Shown: one piece after another, positions 39,089 to 48,688 of the stretch
Position numbering within the stretch: position 1 is the first letter of the stretch
Layout: the number at the start of each line of letters is the position of its first letter
Assembly: GCA_028370155.1 (NCBI GenBank)
Contig: CP116670.1
Span: 2,356,001 to 2,420,000 of the forward strand
Source of the DNA: Arthrobacter sp. OVS8
GTDB taxonomy: Bacteria > Actinomycetota > Actinomycetes > Actinomycetales > Micrococcaceae
Direction of reading: 5' to 3'
Length of the DNA stretch: 64,000 bases
The notes under the pieces: generated by a model
Told to the model about the DNA's origin: nothing
What the model saw: the letters and a program-made list of their open reading frames with translations, nothing else
The model's database searches: none
Translations under genes and position numbers: made by a program

Positions 39089-40942
39089 GATGCCGCCCCC
39101 TGGGAGGTTGATGAAACGAGCATGGTCATGGGTGCCCTGCCTTCCAGCATGGACCCGAGCAGGGTCCGGGTGTAGGTCTCCTGCGGGTTCCTGAGGATGC
39201 CGCGCACCGGGCCTTCTTCCACAAGCCGGCCGTTCTGCATCACCACGACGCGGTCGCAGAGGTCCGCCACCACGCCGAAGTTGTGCGTCACCAGGATCAC
39301 GCCGATGTTCAACCGCTTCTGGAGGTCCCGGATCAGGTCCAGGACGTCGGCCTGCACGGTGACGTCCAGGGCTGTGGTGGGTTCGTCGGCGATCACCAGG
39401 TCCGGTTCGCAGCTGATGGCCCCGGCGATCAGGACGCGCTGGGCCATGCCGCCGGACACTTCGTGCGGGTAGGCGTCGAAGGTCCGCTTCGGGTTGACGA
39501 TTCCGACGTCGGTCAGGAGCTTCAGCGCCCGCGTGCGGGCTTCCTCCTTGGAGATGCCGAGGACGCGCATCATGGGGGTGACCAGCTGGTAGCCGATGGT
39601 GAAGGCCGGGTCCAGGTTGCTCATGGGTTCCTGCGGAATGTAGGAGATCCTCTTGCCGCGCAGCTTGGACAGCCGCTCCTGGCTGACGCGTTCCTCCCCG
39701 GCGCCACGGTGTAGTTGCCGTCGAACTGGATGGAACCGGCCACAATACGGGCGTTGTCCGGAAGCAGCCCCAGGATGGAGAACGCCGTCTGGGACTTGCC
39801 CGAGCCGGATTCGCCCACGATGCCCAGGATCTCGCCGCGGTCCACGTGGAACGACACGTCGTCCACCACCTTCTTGATGGAACCGCCCGCCTGGGGTAGC
39901 CGACGCCGAGATTGGTCACCTTCACCAGGTGGTGCTCGGTGCCGGCGTCGACGGCGGCCACGGACTTGCGCGATGTGCGTGCGGCGGAGGGTGCCGGCGT
40001 CGTGCCCGCCGGCAGAACTGCCGTCTTCCTGCGGTGCTTGATCTTTTCGCCGTCTTCAAGCGCGTCGCGGAGGGCGTTCCCCAGCAGGACCAGGCCGCCG
40101 ATGGTCAGCGCCATGGCAAGCGCCGGCCAGAACAGCAGGGTGGGGTTCAGGTAGACGTTCTTGAAGCCCTCGGAGAGCATCACGCCCCAGGTTGCCTTGG
40201 TGGGGTCGCCCAGGCCGAGGAACTCCAGTCCGGACTGGATGGCGATGGCAACCCCGGCGATCGCCGCGGTCTGGATGATGATGGGTGCGCGGACCACGGA
40301 GAAGATGTGGCGCGCGATGATGCTGAGGTCGGAGAGCCCGGACACCCGTGCGGCATCGACGTAGAGCTCGTTGCGCACCGACTGGACCGCTGTGCGGGTC
40401 AGCCGGAAATAGGACGGGCTGATCAGGATGCCGAAGGCGATCATGGAAATCCAGACCGACGGGCCAAAGGCCGCCCGGATGGTCAACAGCACGATCAGGC
40501 CCGGAAGGCTCATGAGGATGCTGACCACCCAGTTGGAGCCTGCTTCGAACTTCCCGGCGTAGTAGCCGGCGATCAGGCCCGCCGGCAGGCCGATGACAAT
40601 GGCCACGCCCGCGCAGAGCAGGGCCGATAGCAGCGTCAGCTGCGCGCCGAACAGCAACCGGCTCCAGACATCGCGTCCGGCGCTGTCGGTTCCCAGGATG
40701 TTTACGGAGTCCGGGGCGGCCAGGGTCTTGGCAATGTTTGCGTAGTTCTGGTCAAAGGGCGCCAGGACCGGGGCCAGTAGGGCCAGGAGGAGATCACCAG
40801 GAGAATGCCCATGGCAGCGATGCCGAGGGGTTCTTGAACAGGCGCCGGATCACGGTGGAACGGACCACGGTGCCGCTTTGGCCTGTTCCCGCGGGGCGGC
40901 AACTGCCGCGGTTGCGGCGGCTTCTTCGGAAGAATTGTTCAT
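39085..40942 (-). CDS. Fused ABC permease and ATPase (DppC-DppD type), frame broken
   Basis: One coding unit appears to carry both an inner-membrane permease and the second ATPase, a fusion known in actinobacteria. It starts [20 protein letters not shown] on the dppB stop. The permease part shows [52 protein letters not shown] (the EAA-type loop) and [21 protein letters not shown] linker leads to [11 protein letters not shown], Walker [16 protein letters not shown], signature [15 protein letters not shown] and Walker [13 protein letters not shown]. The frame is lost several times at 40730-40870 and again near 39890 and 39690. With no stop between the halves, fusion is likely but needs a clean sequence. 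Confidence 0.78.
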
Positions 40943-41880
40943 GAGACACGTACCTTCGGGTTGAGCCAGCCATTGAGAATGTCCACCAGCAGGTTCACGA
41001 CTATGACGACGACCACCGTGTACATCACAACGCCCATCACCACCGGAAGATCCGACTGGCCGGTTGCGGCCACCGCCAGCGGCCCCATGCCCGGAAGGGC
41101 GAAGATCTGTTCGATGATCACCACACCGCCAAGCATGCCGATCAGCTGCAGGCTCAGCACGGTCAGGCCGGCCGGAGCGGCGCTGCGCAGCACGTGCTTG
41201 AACAGAATCTCGCGCTCGCCGATCCCGCGGCTGCGCAGGGTGCGGACATAGTCCCGCTCGAGTTGTTTGATGACGGCGCTGCGGATCTGCTGCGCGCCTC
41301 CGGTGACGCCGTTGATCAACAGGGCAATCACCGGAAGCGACATGGAATAGATCCAGGCGTCGGCCCCGGCGTCCGGGGAAATGGTGCTGGTGGCCGGGAA
41401 GAGTCCCAGCTGGATGGCCAGGATGGTGACCAGGATGACGCCGATGACGAACCCCGGGACGGAGTCGCCGATGATGGCGCCAACCTGGACCACCCTGTCC
41501 ACCCAGCCGCGCTTGACCGCGGCGGCAACGCCAATGAGTGCGGCACAAATTGCGATCAGGATCATTGCGGCGAAAACCATGGTCATGGTCACCGGAATCC
41601 GGCTGGCCAAGGAGTTGGCCACCGGTTCCGAGGTGAACCAGGATGCGCCAAGGTTTCCGCTGAGGGCATCGGACACCCAGGTGAAGTAGCGGGACACCAG
41701 GGGTTGGTCCAGGCCCAGCTCGTGTTCTTTCAACGCCACCTGCTCAGCGGTGGCCTGGTCGCCCAGGATGTTCCTGGCGATGCTCCCGCTGGACATGTAC
41801 AGCAGGAAGAAGGTGAGTGCCGAGACAACAAGCAGCACCACCAGCCCGCTGCCCAGCCTTTTCGCAATGAACCTGATCAT
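40939..41880 (-). CDS. Oligopeptide-type ABC transporter permease (DppB-like)
   Basis: Intact 313-residue membrane protein with about six helices: FIAKRLGSGLVVLLVVSALT at the N-terminus, TMTMVFAAMILIAICAALIG, VGAIIGDSVPGFVIGVILVT and VVMYTVVVVIVVNLLVDILN. The cytoplasmic EAA-type loop is YVRTLRSRGIGEREILFKHV. The stop overlaps the start of the fused permease-ATPase gene (ATGA). It lies 6 bases behind the substrate-binding protein gene, so the importer genes form a single operon. Substrates of this class range from peptides to oligosaccharides and glycosides. Confidence 0.92.
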   Translation of the reverse strand: MIRFIAKRLGSGLVVLLVVSALTFFLLYMSSGSIARNILGDQATAEQVALKEHELGLDQPLVSRYFTWVSDALSGNLGASWFTSEPVANSLASRIPVTMTMVFAAMILIAICAALIGVAAAVKRGWVDRVVQVGAIIGDSVPGFVIGVILVTILAIQLGLFPATSTISPDAGADAWIYSMSLPVIALLINGVTGGAQQIRSAVIKQLERDYVRTLRSRGIGEREILFKHVLRSAAPAGLTVLSLQLIGMLGGVVIIEQIFALPGMGPLAVAATGQSDLPVVMGVVMYTVVVVIVVNLLVDILNGWLNPKVRVS

Positions 41881-41886
41881 GGTGCC

Positions 41887-43409
41887 CTACTTGGCCGGTG
41901 AGTAGTTGTAGATGGACGGGACGGCCTGCTGGATCTGCGGCGTCACGTTCACCTTGGCGTTGTGGTAATACATCTGGTTGACGCGGAACAGCGGAGCGAA
42001 CCAGGCCTGCTCCACCACGTACTTGTTCACGTCCTGCGCCAGCTTGCCAGCGTCGGCGCCGCCGTTGCGCACGGCGTCAATCTTGGCGTCGAGCTCCGGC
42101 GACGCGTTCTTGAACGGGTTGTAGAGCGCCTTGGTGGAGATGATCTGGTTGATGGCCACGGTCGGCTGGCCCTGGAAGAGGGAGAAGTACATCGTGGTGT
42201 ATTTCTGTCCGGCCACATCGGATGTGAAGGTGTTGGTGAGCGCGGCGCCAATCTTCAGGGTGATACCGACGTCTGCGAGCTGCTGCTGGACCACGGAAAT
42301 CTGGGTCTGGAAGTCGGGGATGCTGGGGATTTCAGGGTCACGCCGGTTTCATAGCCGGCTTCTTTGAGGAGCTGCTTGGCCTTGGCCGGATCGTAGCTGT
42401 AGTAGTTTTCCAGCTCTTCGGTCCAGGCGCCGCTGGCTTTGCCGAACGGCTGGGACGTCGGGGTGCCCTGGCCCAGCAGGACCTGGTCGAGGATGGTCTT
42501 GCGGTCAAAGGCGTGGTTGATGGCCTGGCGGACCTTGACGTTCTGCAGCGCGGGGTTCTTGGCACCGTCACGGTCCAGGAGGAGGAGCCCCTGCCAGTCC
42601 ACCTCGTTGGCGGCCAGCTTCATCTTGGCGCCCTCGGCCTGCTTGCCGTTCTTGGGGTCCAGGAGGGTGGCGTCCACCTGGCCGGAGACCAGGGCGTTGG
42701 TGCGGGCGGTGGGGTCGGTCAGGATCTTGAAGGTCAGCTTGGAGTACTTCTGCAGGTCCTTGTTCCAGTAGTCCTTCCGGGCGGTAAACACGGTCTGGGA
42801 ATCCTTGACCGACGCGGCCTTGTCCATCACGTAGGGGCCGGAGCCCGCCGGTTCGGTCTTGATGCCGTCGGTGCCGAGCGCCTTGGGGCTGCCCATCAGG
42901 CCGGCGGCCTGGCTGAGGAAGTATTCCAGGGCCGGGTCGGGGGTGCTGAGGTTGATGTCGATGGTGTCGGCGTCCACCACGGCCACGTCCTTGACGGCGT
43001 TGAGCTGGGCCATCTGCGGACCATTGGCCTTCTTGAAGTGGTCCATGTTTGCCTTGGCGGCTTCGGCGTCGAACGTTGCGCCGTCGCTGAAGGTGACGTC
43101 CGAGCGCAGGTCCACCGTCAGTTTGGTGTTGGCTGCGTTGTACTTCCAGGCCGTTGCCAGCATGGGGCTGAGCTTTCCGTCCGGCTCGCGGAGGATGAGG
43201 GTGTCGTACACGGCCTGGTACGGCTGGAGGATGTGGCCCACATGGGCCTGGGCCGGATCCCAGGACCGGACGTCCTGGATGGTGCCCAGCGTCAGTGCCG
43301 TGGCAGCGCCGGCGGCCGAGCTGGAGTTTGCAGCGCCTCCGCACGCTGTCAGGGCGAGGGCTGCGCTGACGGTGAGGGCGGTTGCTGCCGCCTTGGGACC
43401 TAACTTCAT
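41887..43409 (-). CDS. ABC transporter substrate-binding lipoprotein, family 5, frame broken
   Basis: Starts MKLGPKAAATALTVSAALAL with lipobox LTACGG, so it is a lipid-anchored extracellular receptor. The family 5 core is visible: LGTIQDVRSWDPAQAHVGHI, YDTLILREPDGKLSPMLATA, VTFSDGATFDAEAAKANMDH, GSGPYVMDKAASVKDSQTVF and VRQAINHAFDRKTILDQVL. Frame is lost near 42330 and the 1523-base span fits one lost base. The neighbouring sugar-modifying enzymes suggest a glycoside ligand and not a peptide, which is inference. A LacI-type operator lies about 100 bases upstream. Confidence 0.88.
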
Positions 43410-43511
43410 TGTTGGCTCCTAGTGAGTCTGTGACCTGGGTGCTTCAAAACCGGGGGTGTGGCGTGGGCCACACCGGCCTTGTGGGATTCACAGTACGCAT
43501 TGTTGCCTATC

Positions 43512-43528
43512 TTGGCAACCGATTGTCA
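43512..43528. promoter_or_regulatory. LacI-type operator upstream of the ABC importer operon
   Basis: TTGGCAACCGATTGTCA is a near-palindrome, 103 bases before the binding-protein start. It is almost the reverse complement of the site at 45583-45600 (TTGGCAA-Y-CG-R-TTGTCA), so both are probably bound by the same repressor. Confidence 0.65.
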
Positions 43529-43614
43529 CAATCGTTGCAAAGTGATGGCTGGAGGGCAGGAATTATCCCGGAATCAAGTCGATTAGTGCGTCCACATCCG
43601 GTTGCCAGAAGGCG

Positions 43615-44622
43615 TCAGGAAACCTGGTGGACCGCGTCCGGGTAGCTCTGCCGGTAGATGTCCTTGACGATGCGCAGCGATTTTTCGGCCTCGGCCGGGC
43701 TGATCCAGAACGGCTCCGTCTCGGCCAGCCGGCCGTAGAAGTCGTTGATCAGCAGTTCGTGCGAGACGCCCCAGTAGGACCGGCCGCCGGAGTCGCTCCT
43801 GCGCTCCGGAATGACCTCCGTGCGCCCGTCCCGGTGGGCTACAGTAAGGTCGCCGCGCAGGCTAAGAACGGCCTTCTCCGTGACCACCTCGAGTGTCACC
43901 GGCGCGTTGGACGCATTGGCAAGGGTGGCGTAGAACGCGCTCCGGGCACCGTTGGCATGCTCCGCCACGAACTCGGTGGTGTCTTCCACCTCGATGGTGC
44001 CGCCCAGGAAGCGTGTGGAGGCGTTGCCGCTGACCGCAACGACGTCTCCTACCAGCCACTGGAGCAGGTCCACGGTGTGGATGGCCTGGTTCATCATCAG
44101 TCCCCCGCCGCCGCCGCCCAGGTCCCCGCCATGGCCGGTCCCGGTAGTACTCGGCGGAACGCTGCCACATCACCGTCGCCGAGGCACCCATCACGGCCCC
44201 CAGCTCGCCGGATGACAGCAGCGCAGACATGGCCTGGGACGTCGCGTTGTACCGGTTCTGGAAGCACACGGCGATCTTCGCGCTGCCCGCCGAGGCCACG
44301 TCAACCAGCCGCCTTCCCTCGGCCAGGGTGTGGGCCAGCGGTTTCTCCACGATGACGTTAACGCCACGCTCCAGGCAGTCCGCGGCCACCGAGGCGTGCT
44401 GGTCATGCGGGGTGCAGATGTGCACCACGTCCGGCCGGACCGCCTCGATCATGCTCAGGTGATCGGCGAAGCCGGGACGCCGCGGGCGGCGACCGCGGCG
44501 GCCAGCCGCTCCGGATCTGAATCGCAGACCGCAACCAGGGTGGCGCCGTCGAGCTTTGCCAGCGCCTCGAAATGCACGGCCGAAACATCGCCGCAGCCGA
44601 TGACTGCCGCCGTCGTACTCAA
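43615..44622 (-). CDS. Gfo/Idh/MocA family oxidoreductase (second copy), frame broken
   Basis: Starts at a TTG that overlaps the stop of the isomerase gene upstream (TTGA): STTAAVIGCGDVSAVHFEAL, a Rossmann start. It goes on with GATLVAVCDSDPERLAAAVA, VVHICTPHDQHASVAADCLE, VNVIVEKPLAHTLAEGRRLV (EKP motif), CFQNRYNATSQAMSALLSSG and GGLMMNQAIHTVDLLQWLVG (catalytic HxxD). Frame is lost near 44480 and, by two bases, near 44130; the span fits three lost bases. About 336 residues. It differs clearly from the first copy at 36 kb. The substrate is unknown. Confidence 0.83.
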
Positions 44623-45467
44623 GAGAGTTCAACCCCGTTCTTCGCGGCGAGCGCGGCGAAGGCGCGGGCCGCGTTGCCGAACGCGACGGGCCCGGAGAAT
44701 CCGCCCAGCTCGTGGGCGCTGGCCAGGTGCGGTTCCAGCGAGGCGAAGCCGCTGAAGCCGTCAGCCTTGAGGGCTGCGATGGTGGCGTCCAGTTCGCCGT
44801 CGCCCTCGCCGGAGGGAACCACCTCGCCCGTGGCGGCCACGGCATCCTTGACCTGGAAGTACTCCAGGTACGGGCGCAGCATCGCGTAGCCCTCCGTGTA
44901 GGGCTTGACGCCCACCTGGACGAAGTTGGCGTTGTCCCAGGCGATGCGCAGCGCCGGGGAGTCGACAGTCTCCATGATGTCCAGGACACGTTCGGGAGTG
45001 TCGCCGAAGATGCCCTTTTCGTTTTCATGCAGGAGCACGACGCCGGCTTCCGCGGCGAGCGTCGCCAGTGCGCCCATGCGGGCCATGACGTCCTCGCGGA
45101 TATCTGCGGCAGTCTGGTTGTCCGCCCGGTAAAACGAGAAGATGCGGATGTACCGGGTGTCCAGTCCCTTGGCGACGGAGATGATCTGCCGGAGACGTTC
45201 CAGTTCGTGTTCCGCCGGCAGGCTCACGTCCACCTTGCCGATGGGGCTGGCCACGGCCGAGACTTTGAGGCCCTTCTCGTCGAGAATTCCCTTGAGCCGG
45301 GCCACCTGCTCCGGTTCGAGTTCGGAGACGTTCGTGCCCCAGGCGCTGCGCACCTCGATATGACTGGCGCCGAGGGCCAGGAGGACCGCGGCCTGCACCG
45401 CGGGATCCGGGTCGATTTCGTCGCCGAAGCCTGAGAGCGGCCAGACTGCGGTGGGTGTGTTGCTCAC
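44619..45467 (-). CDS. Sugar phosphate isomerase/epimerase family TIM barrel (second copy)
   Basis: Intact 282-residue TIM barrel. The GTG start (SNTPTAVWPLSGFGDEIDPD) follows CCAGGAGATC. Features are GASHIEVRSAWGTNVSELEP, GLKVSAVASPIGKVDVSLPA, YIRIFSFYRADNQTAADIRE, VVLLHENEKGIFGDTPERVL with metal-ligand His/Glu, LRIAWDNANFVQVGVKPYTE and YFQVKDAVAATGEVVPSGEG. It is first in its transcript and is coupled to the second oxidoreductase. The operator at 45583 lies about 115 bases upstream, between it and the divergent LacI gene. Confidence 0.83.
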   Translation of the reverse strand: MSNTPTAVWPLSGFGDEIDPDPAVQAAVLLALGASHIEVRSAWGTNVSELEPEQVARLKGILDEKGLKVSAVASPIGKVDVSLPAEHELERLRQIISVAKGLDTRYIRIFSFYRADNQTAADIREDVMARMGALATLAAEAGVVLLHENEKGIFGDTPERVLDIMETVDSPALRIAWDNANFVQVGVKPYTEGYAMLRPYLEYFQVKDAVAATGEVVPSGEGDGELDATIAALKADGFSGFASLEPHLASAHELGGFSGPVAFGNAARAFAALAAKNGVELS

Positions 45468-45582
45468 GCGGATCTCCTGGTTTTTCGCGGCCGCCGCATC
45501 GGGCAGCCCTGTTCCCGGCTCCGGCGCGGTGACGCAGTTCACAAACGGTGTCGAAGCCAGCTTAGCGACTGGGAGACAGCAA

Positions 45583-45600
45583 TGACAACCGATTGCCAAA
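45583..45600. promoter_or_regulatory. LacI-type operator in divergent promoter region
   Basis: TGACAACCGATTGCCAAA; read on the other strand it is TTTGGCAATCGGTTGTCA, matching the site at 43512. It lies between the divergent isomerase gene and the second LacI gene and could control both. Confidence 0.65.
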
Positions 45601-45710
45601 CTTTGACAAGGTGTGGCATTCTTGGCGGACCGGACCTGTGGCGGCAGTCACAGGCCGGCCATTCCACCCCGGCCATCACGGCCCTGCCACCACGTTCAGA
45701 GAGGAGCGCC

Positions 45711-46733
45711 GTGGCTACGACGCAACCAGCGGCCGTTGACCGGCCCGCCACCATCCACGACATCGCCGCGCTTTGCGGGGTGGCGGCCTCCACTGTTTCC
45801 CGCGCGCTCTCCACGCCGGACCGCGTCAACATCCGAACCCGCCAGCGGATCGAGGCGGCTGCGGCCCAGCTGCACTACATTCCCAACAGCCAGGCGAAGG
45901 CGCTGAGTTCCGGCCGCACGGGTGCGGTAGGTGTGCTGGTGCCGGACATCACCAACCCCTTTTACTTCGACCTCATCCGGGGAACCCAGCTCCAGCTCAA
46001 GGCGGCCGGCTACACGCAGTTGCTCGTGGACACGGAGGAATCGGACGAGGTGGAAGCGAGCACACTCGAGCAGCTGCGAAAGAGCGCCGACGGCATCATC
46101 GTTGCTGCGTCCCGGCTCACCGACGAAGCCCTGCTGGCCGCGGCGGCCAAGATGCCACTGGTCACCATCAACCGTGACGTTCCCGGCGTCCCCGCCGTGA
46201 TCATCGATACTCCGTCGGCCACCAGCCAGGCGCTGGACCACTTGGTCTCGCTGGGCCATACCCGGATCGCCTACGTGGCCGGTCCGCTGACGTCCCAGTC
46301 CAGCACCCGGCGCTGGACCACCCTGTCCGAGGCCGCCGAGGAACGCGGTGTGGAAGTGCGCCGGCTGGGGCCGTTTGCCCCCAAGACACAGTCCGGCGCC
46401 GCAGCCGCGGACGCCGCGGTGCACAGCGGAGTGACGGCCTGCATCGCGTTCAACGACCTCATCGCCATCGGCATGCTGCAGCGCCTGCGTGAACGCGGCC
46501 TGCGGGTTCCGGAGGACATGAGCATTGTGGGCTGCGATGACATCTTCGGCGCCGATTTCTGCAATCCGCCCCTTTCCACCATGGCCTCCCCGATCGAGCA
46601 GGCCGGCCGCGTGGCGGTCTCCATGCTGCTGGCCCGGTTGAACCCGCTGGCCGGCGGCGGCACCCGCAGCCGGTCCGTGATGCCCACCCACCTCACGGTC
46701 CGCGGCTCCACAGGACCGGCGCGGCAGGTTTAG
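45711..46733 (+). CDS. LacI family transcriptional regulator
   Basis: Intact 340-residue repressor. The GTG start follows GAGGAGCGCC. The headpiece is ATIHDIAALCGVAASTVSRA followed by LSTPDRVNIRTRQRIEAAA, and the core includes GVLVPDITNPFYFDLIRGTQ, LVTINRDVPGVPAVIIDTPS, RIAYVAGPLTSQSSTRRWTT and VGCDDIFGADFCNPPLSTMA. It is a close relative of the regulator at 34.8 kb, sharing the DDIFGADF core. It is divergent from the isomerase/oxidoreductase pair and probably also controls the importer operon through the related operator at 43512. Confidence 0.9.
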   Translation: MATTQPAAVDRPATIHDIAALCGVAASTVSRALSTPDRVNIRTRQRIEAAAAQLHYIPNSQAKALSSGRTGAVGVLVPDITNPFYFDLIRGTQLQLKAAGYTQLLVDTEESDEVEASTLEQLRKSADGIIVAASRLTDEALLAAAAKMPLVTINRDVPGVPAVIIDTPSATSQALDHLVSLGHTRIAYVAGPLTSQSSTRRWTTLSEAAEERGVEVRRLGPFAPKTQSGAAAADAAVHSGVTACIAFNDLIAIGMLQRLRERGLRVPEDMSIVGCDDIFGADFCNPPLSTMASPIEQAGRVAVSMLLARLNPLAGGGTRSRSVMPTHLTVRGSTGPARQV

Positions 46734-46758
46734 CCACGGCCCGCACTGACGGACTTAG

Positions 46759-46788
46759 TTGAGCATGGTTGACACTGCTGACTAGGCT
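46759..46788 (+). promoter_or_regulatory. Candidate nadE promoter, leaderless
   Basis: TTGAGC (from 46759) and TAGGCT (near 46783-46788) are separated by 18 bases. The -10 element ends 7 bases before the nadE ATG and there is no ribosome site, so the transcript probably begins at or next to the start codon, as is common in actinobacteria. Confidence 0.45.
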
Positions 46789-46795
46789 GGGTCAC

Positions 46796-47616
46796 ATGCG
46801 CGAACTCCAGGCCAGGATCATTGAAGAAATGGGCGTGCAGCCCCGGATCGACCCCGCCGGGGAGGTGCGCAAACGCGTCACGTTCCTCAAGGAATACCTC
46901 AAGGCAACGCACACCAAAGGCTTTGTTCTGGGCATCTCCGGCGGCCTGGATTCCTCGCTCGCGGGCGGCTGGCGCAGCTGGCCGTCGAAGAGCTTGCAGC
47001 CGAGGGTGTGGAGGCCAACTTCGTGGCGGTCCGCCTCCCCTACGGTGTCCAGCACGACGAGGACGACGCCCAGGCGGCCCTCGACTTCATCCAGGCCAAG
47101 ACGGAATGGACGTTCAACATCTCCGCGGCAGTGGACGGGTTCGAGGACGAATTCGAGAAGACCGTGGGCAACGGGATCTCCGACTTCCACAAAGGCAACA
47201 CGAAGGCCCGCACCCGGATGATCGCGCAGTACGCCCTCGCCGGCGAGCACAACTACCTGGTCATCGGAACGGACCACGGTGCGGAATCGGTCACCGGGTT
47301 CTTCACCAAGTACGGCGACGGCGGCGCGGACATCCTGCCGCTGTTCGGGCTGAACAAGCGCCAGAACAGGGCGTTGCTGGCCGAACTCGGCGCACCCGCC
47401 CGGGTCTGGGAGAAGGTCCCCACTGCAGACCTTCTCGACGGCCAGCCCGGCCGCACGGACGAGGACGAACTTGGCCTCACGTATGACCAGATCGACGATT
47501 ACCTCGAAGGCCGCGAGGTCCCGGACGCCGTGGCCGAATCCATCGAGCACAAATACCTCCGCACCCGCCACAAGCGCACCGTCCCGGTCACCATCTTCGA
47601 CACGTGGTGGAAGTAG
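46796..47616 (+). CDS. nadE: NAD+ synthetase, ammonia-dependent, frame broken
   Basis: Amidates deamido-NAD to NAD, the last step of NAD synthesis. It is about 273 residues, the short form without a glutaminase domain. Motifs are the ATP-pyrophosphatase loop [92 protein letters not shown] and the end [16 protein letters not shown]. Frame is lost near 46970, where a C is missing in GGCCGG, and the 821-base span fits one lost base. As an essential enzyme this again points to sequence error. A long terminator hairpin follows. Confidence 0.94.
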
Positions 47617-47643
47617 GGACGCCCGCCTTCGAGCTGCTAGCGC

Positions 47644-47700
47644 CGAGGTGACAGTTAACGCCCATGTGCCGCAGGAACATGGGCGTTAACTGTCACCTCG
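47644..47700. terminator. 24-bp perfect hairpin between convergent genes
   Basis: Bases 47644-47667 (CGAGGTGACAGTTAACGCCC onward) are the exact reverse complement of 47677-47700, around a nine-base loop. It lies between the convergent nadE and iclR genes and probably terminates both transcripts. Confidence 0.7.
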
Positions 47701-47719
47701 CGAGGCGGGTCATGCTGCT

Positions 47720-48490
47720 TTAGCGCCCCTGCAGCAGCGTGGAGATCCGGTGGGCCTCATCCATCAGGAGGCGGCCCAGCATTTCCTGCCGTTCGCCCTT
47801 GAAGCGCGGCTCAATCCCGGTCAGCGACAGCGCCCAGGCGGGGCGGCCGCGCTGGTCGAACACCGCAGCGCCCATCCCCCAGCTGCCCTCCAGCACCAGG
47901 CCCGGATTCACTGAATAGCCGGCCTGCCGCGTCTTCGCCAGGTTCTCCCGGACCAGCGCCTCGGTATGCGCCGCCGCGAAGTCGCCGGCGTGCGCGGCCC
48001 AGCCGCCAGCAGCTCCTCCTGCTCCGCCTCGGGCAGGAACGCCATGATGGCGGTGCCGGCGGAGGCCACCCCGAGCGGGAAACGGACTCCCTCGTGCAGA
48101 ACAAAGGACCGCACCGGGAAGCTCCTCCTCCCGGAGCAGGCACACCGTTTCCGCGCCGCGCCGGATCGAGAAGAACGCGCTTTCGCCGGTCTCTTCGGCG
48201 AGCCGGCGAAGGCTGGGCCGGGCGATGTCCTCCAGCGGGAAACGCGCCGAGGCCACGGATCCCATCAGCAGGACCTCCGGGCCCAGCACCCAGTTGCCGC
48301 TCAGCGGGTCCTGGTCCAGCAGTCCCTCGGCGGCCAGCGAGGACAGCAGCCGGTGCACGGTGGGCCGGGTGAGCCCGGTTTCCCTGACGAGTTCCGCAAG
48401 CGGGGAGCCTTCCGGCCTCCGCCCGACAATGCGCAGCAGGGACGCGACGCGGCTGACCACCTGCGCGCCCTGGACCGGTGGTGACGTCAT
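47720..48490 (-). CDS. IclR family regulator, frame broken internally
   Basis: About 257 residues. The N-terminal winged helix is QVVSRVASLLRIVGRRPEGS, then LAELVRETGLTRPTVHRLLS and SLAAEGLLDQDPLSGNWVLG. The effector domain shows RPSLRRLAEETGESAFFSIR and GVASAGTAIMAFLPEAEQEE, with YSVNPGLVLEGSWGMGAAVF. Frame is lost by two bases near 48120 and restored by another near 48003, so the segment 48003-48120 reads in another frame (VRSFVLHEGVRFPLG). It is divergent from a 3-oxoacid CoA-transferase/thiolase operon and so resembles PcaR-type regulators of beta-ketoadipate genes. Confidence 0.82.
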   Translation of the reverse strand: MTSPPVQGAQVVSRVASLLRIVGRRPEGSPLAELVRETGLTRPTVHRLLSSLAAEGLLDQDPLSGNWVLGPEVLLMGSVASARFPLEDIARPSLRRLAEETGESAFFSIRRGAETVCLLREEELPGAVLCSARGSPFPARGGLRRHRHHGVPARGGAGGAAGGWAAHAGDFAAAHTEALVRENLAKTRQAGYSVNPGLVLEGSWGMGAAVFDQRGRPAWALSLTGIEPRFKGERQEMLGRLLMDEAHRISTLLQGR

Positions 48491-48533
48491 CTTTTCCTCG
48501 AAATCGGCTCGGAACCAGCTACAGCATCCATAT

Positions 48534-48659
48534 TGTGGACAGCGCCCAGCCTACCGTCCACACTGTAAAAATGGCAGCAATTCTGCCAAGTCCACCCGTT
48601 GACAGCCTCCTTTTCAGCCCCGTAGGCTCCAACAGCAAAGGAACGGTCCACAACGTGGA
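48534..48659. promoter_or_regulatory. Candidate IclR/PcaR-type operators
   Basis: Two inverted heptamers TGTGGAC (48534-48540) and GTCCACA (48556-48562) are 15 bases apart, and a third palindromic site TCCACAACGTGGA (48647-48659) lies 29 bases before the CoA-transferase start. All three share GTGGA/TCCAC. They lie between the IclR gene and its likely targets. Confidence 0.5.
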
Positions 48660-48688
48660 TTGCGTCAAGAGCTCAATGAGGAGATGCG

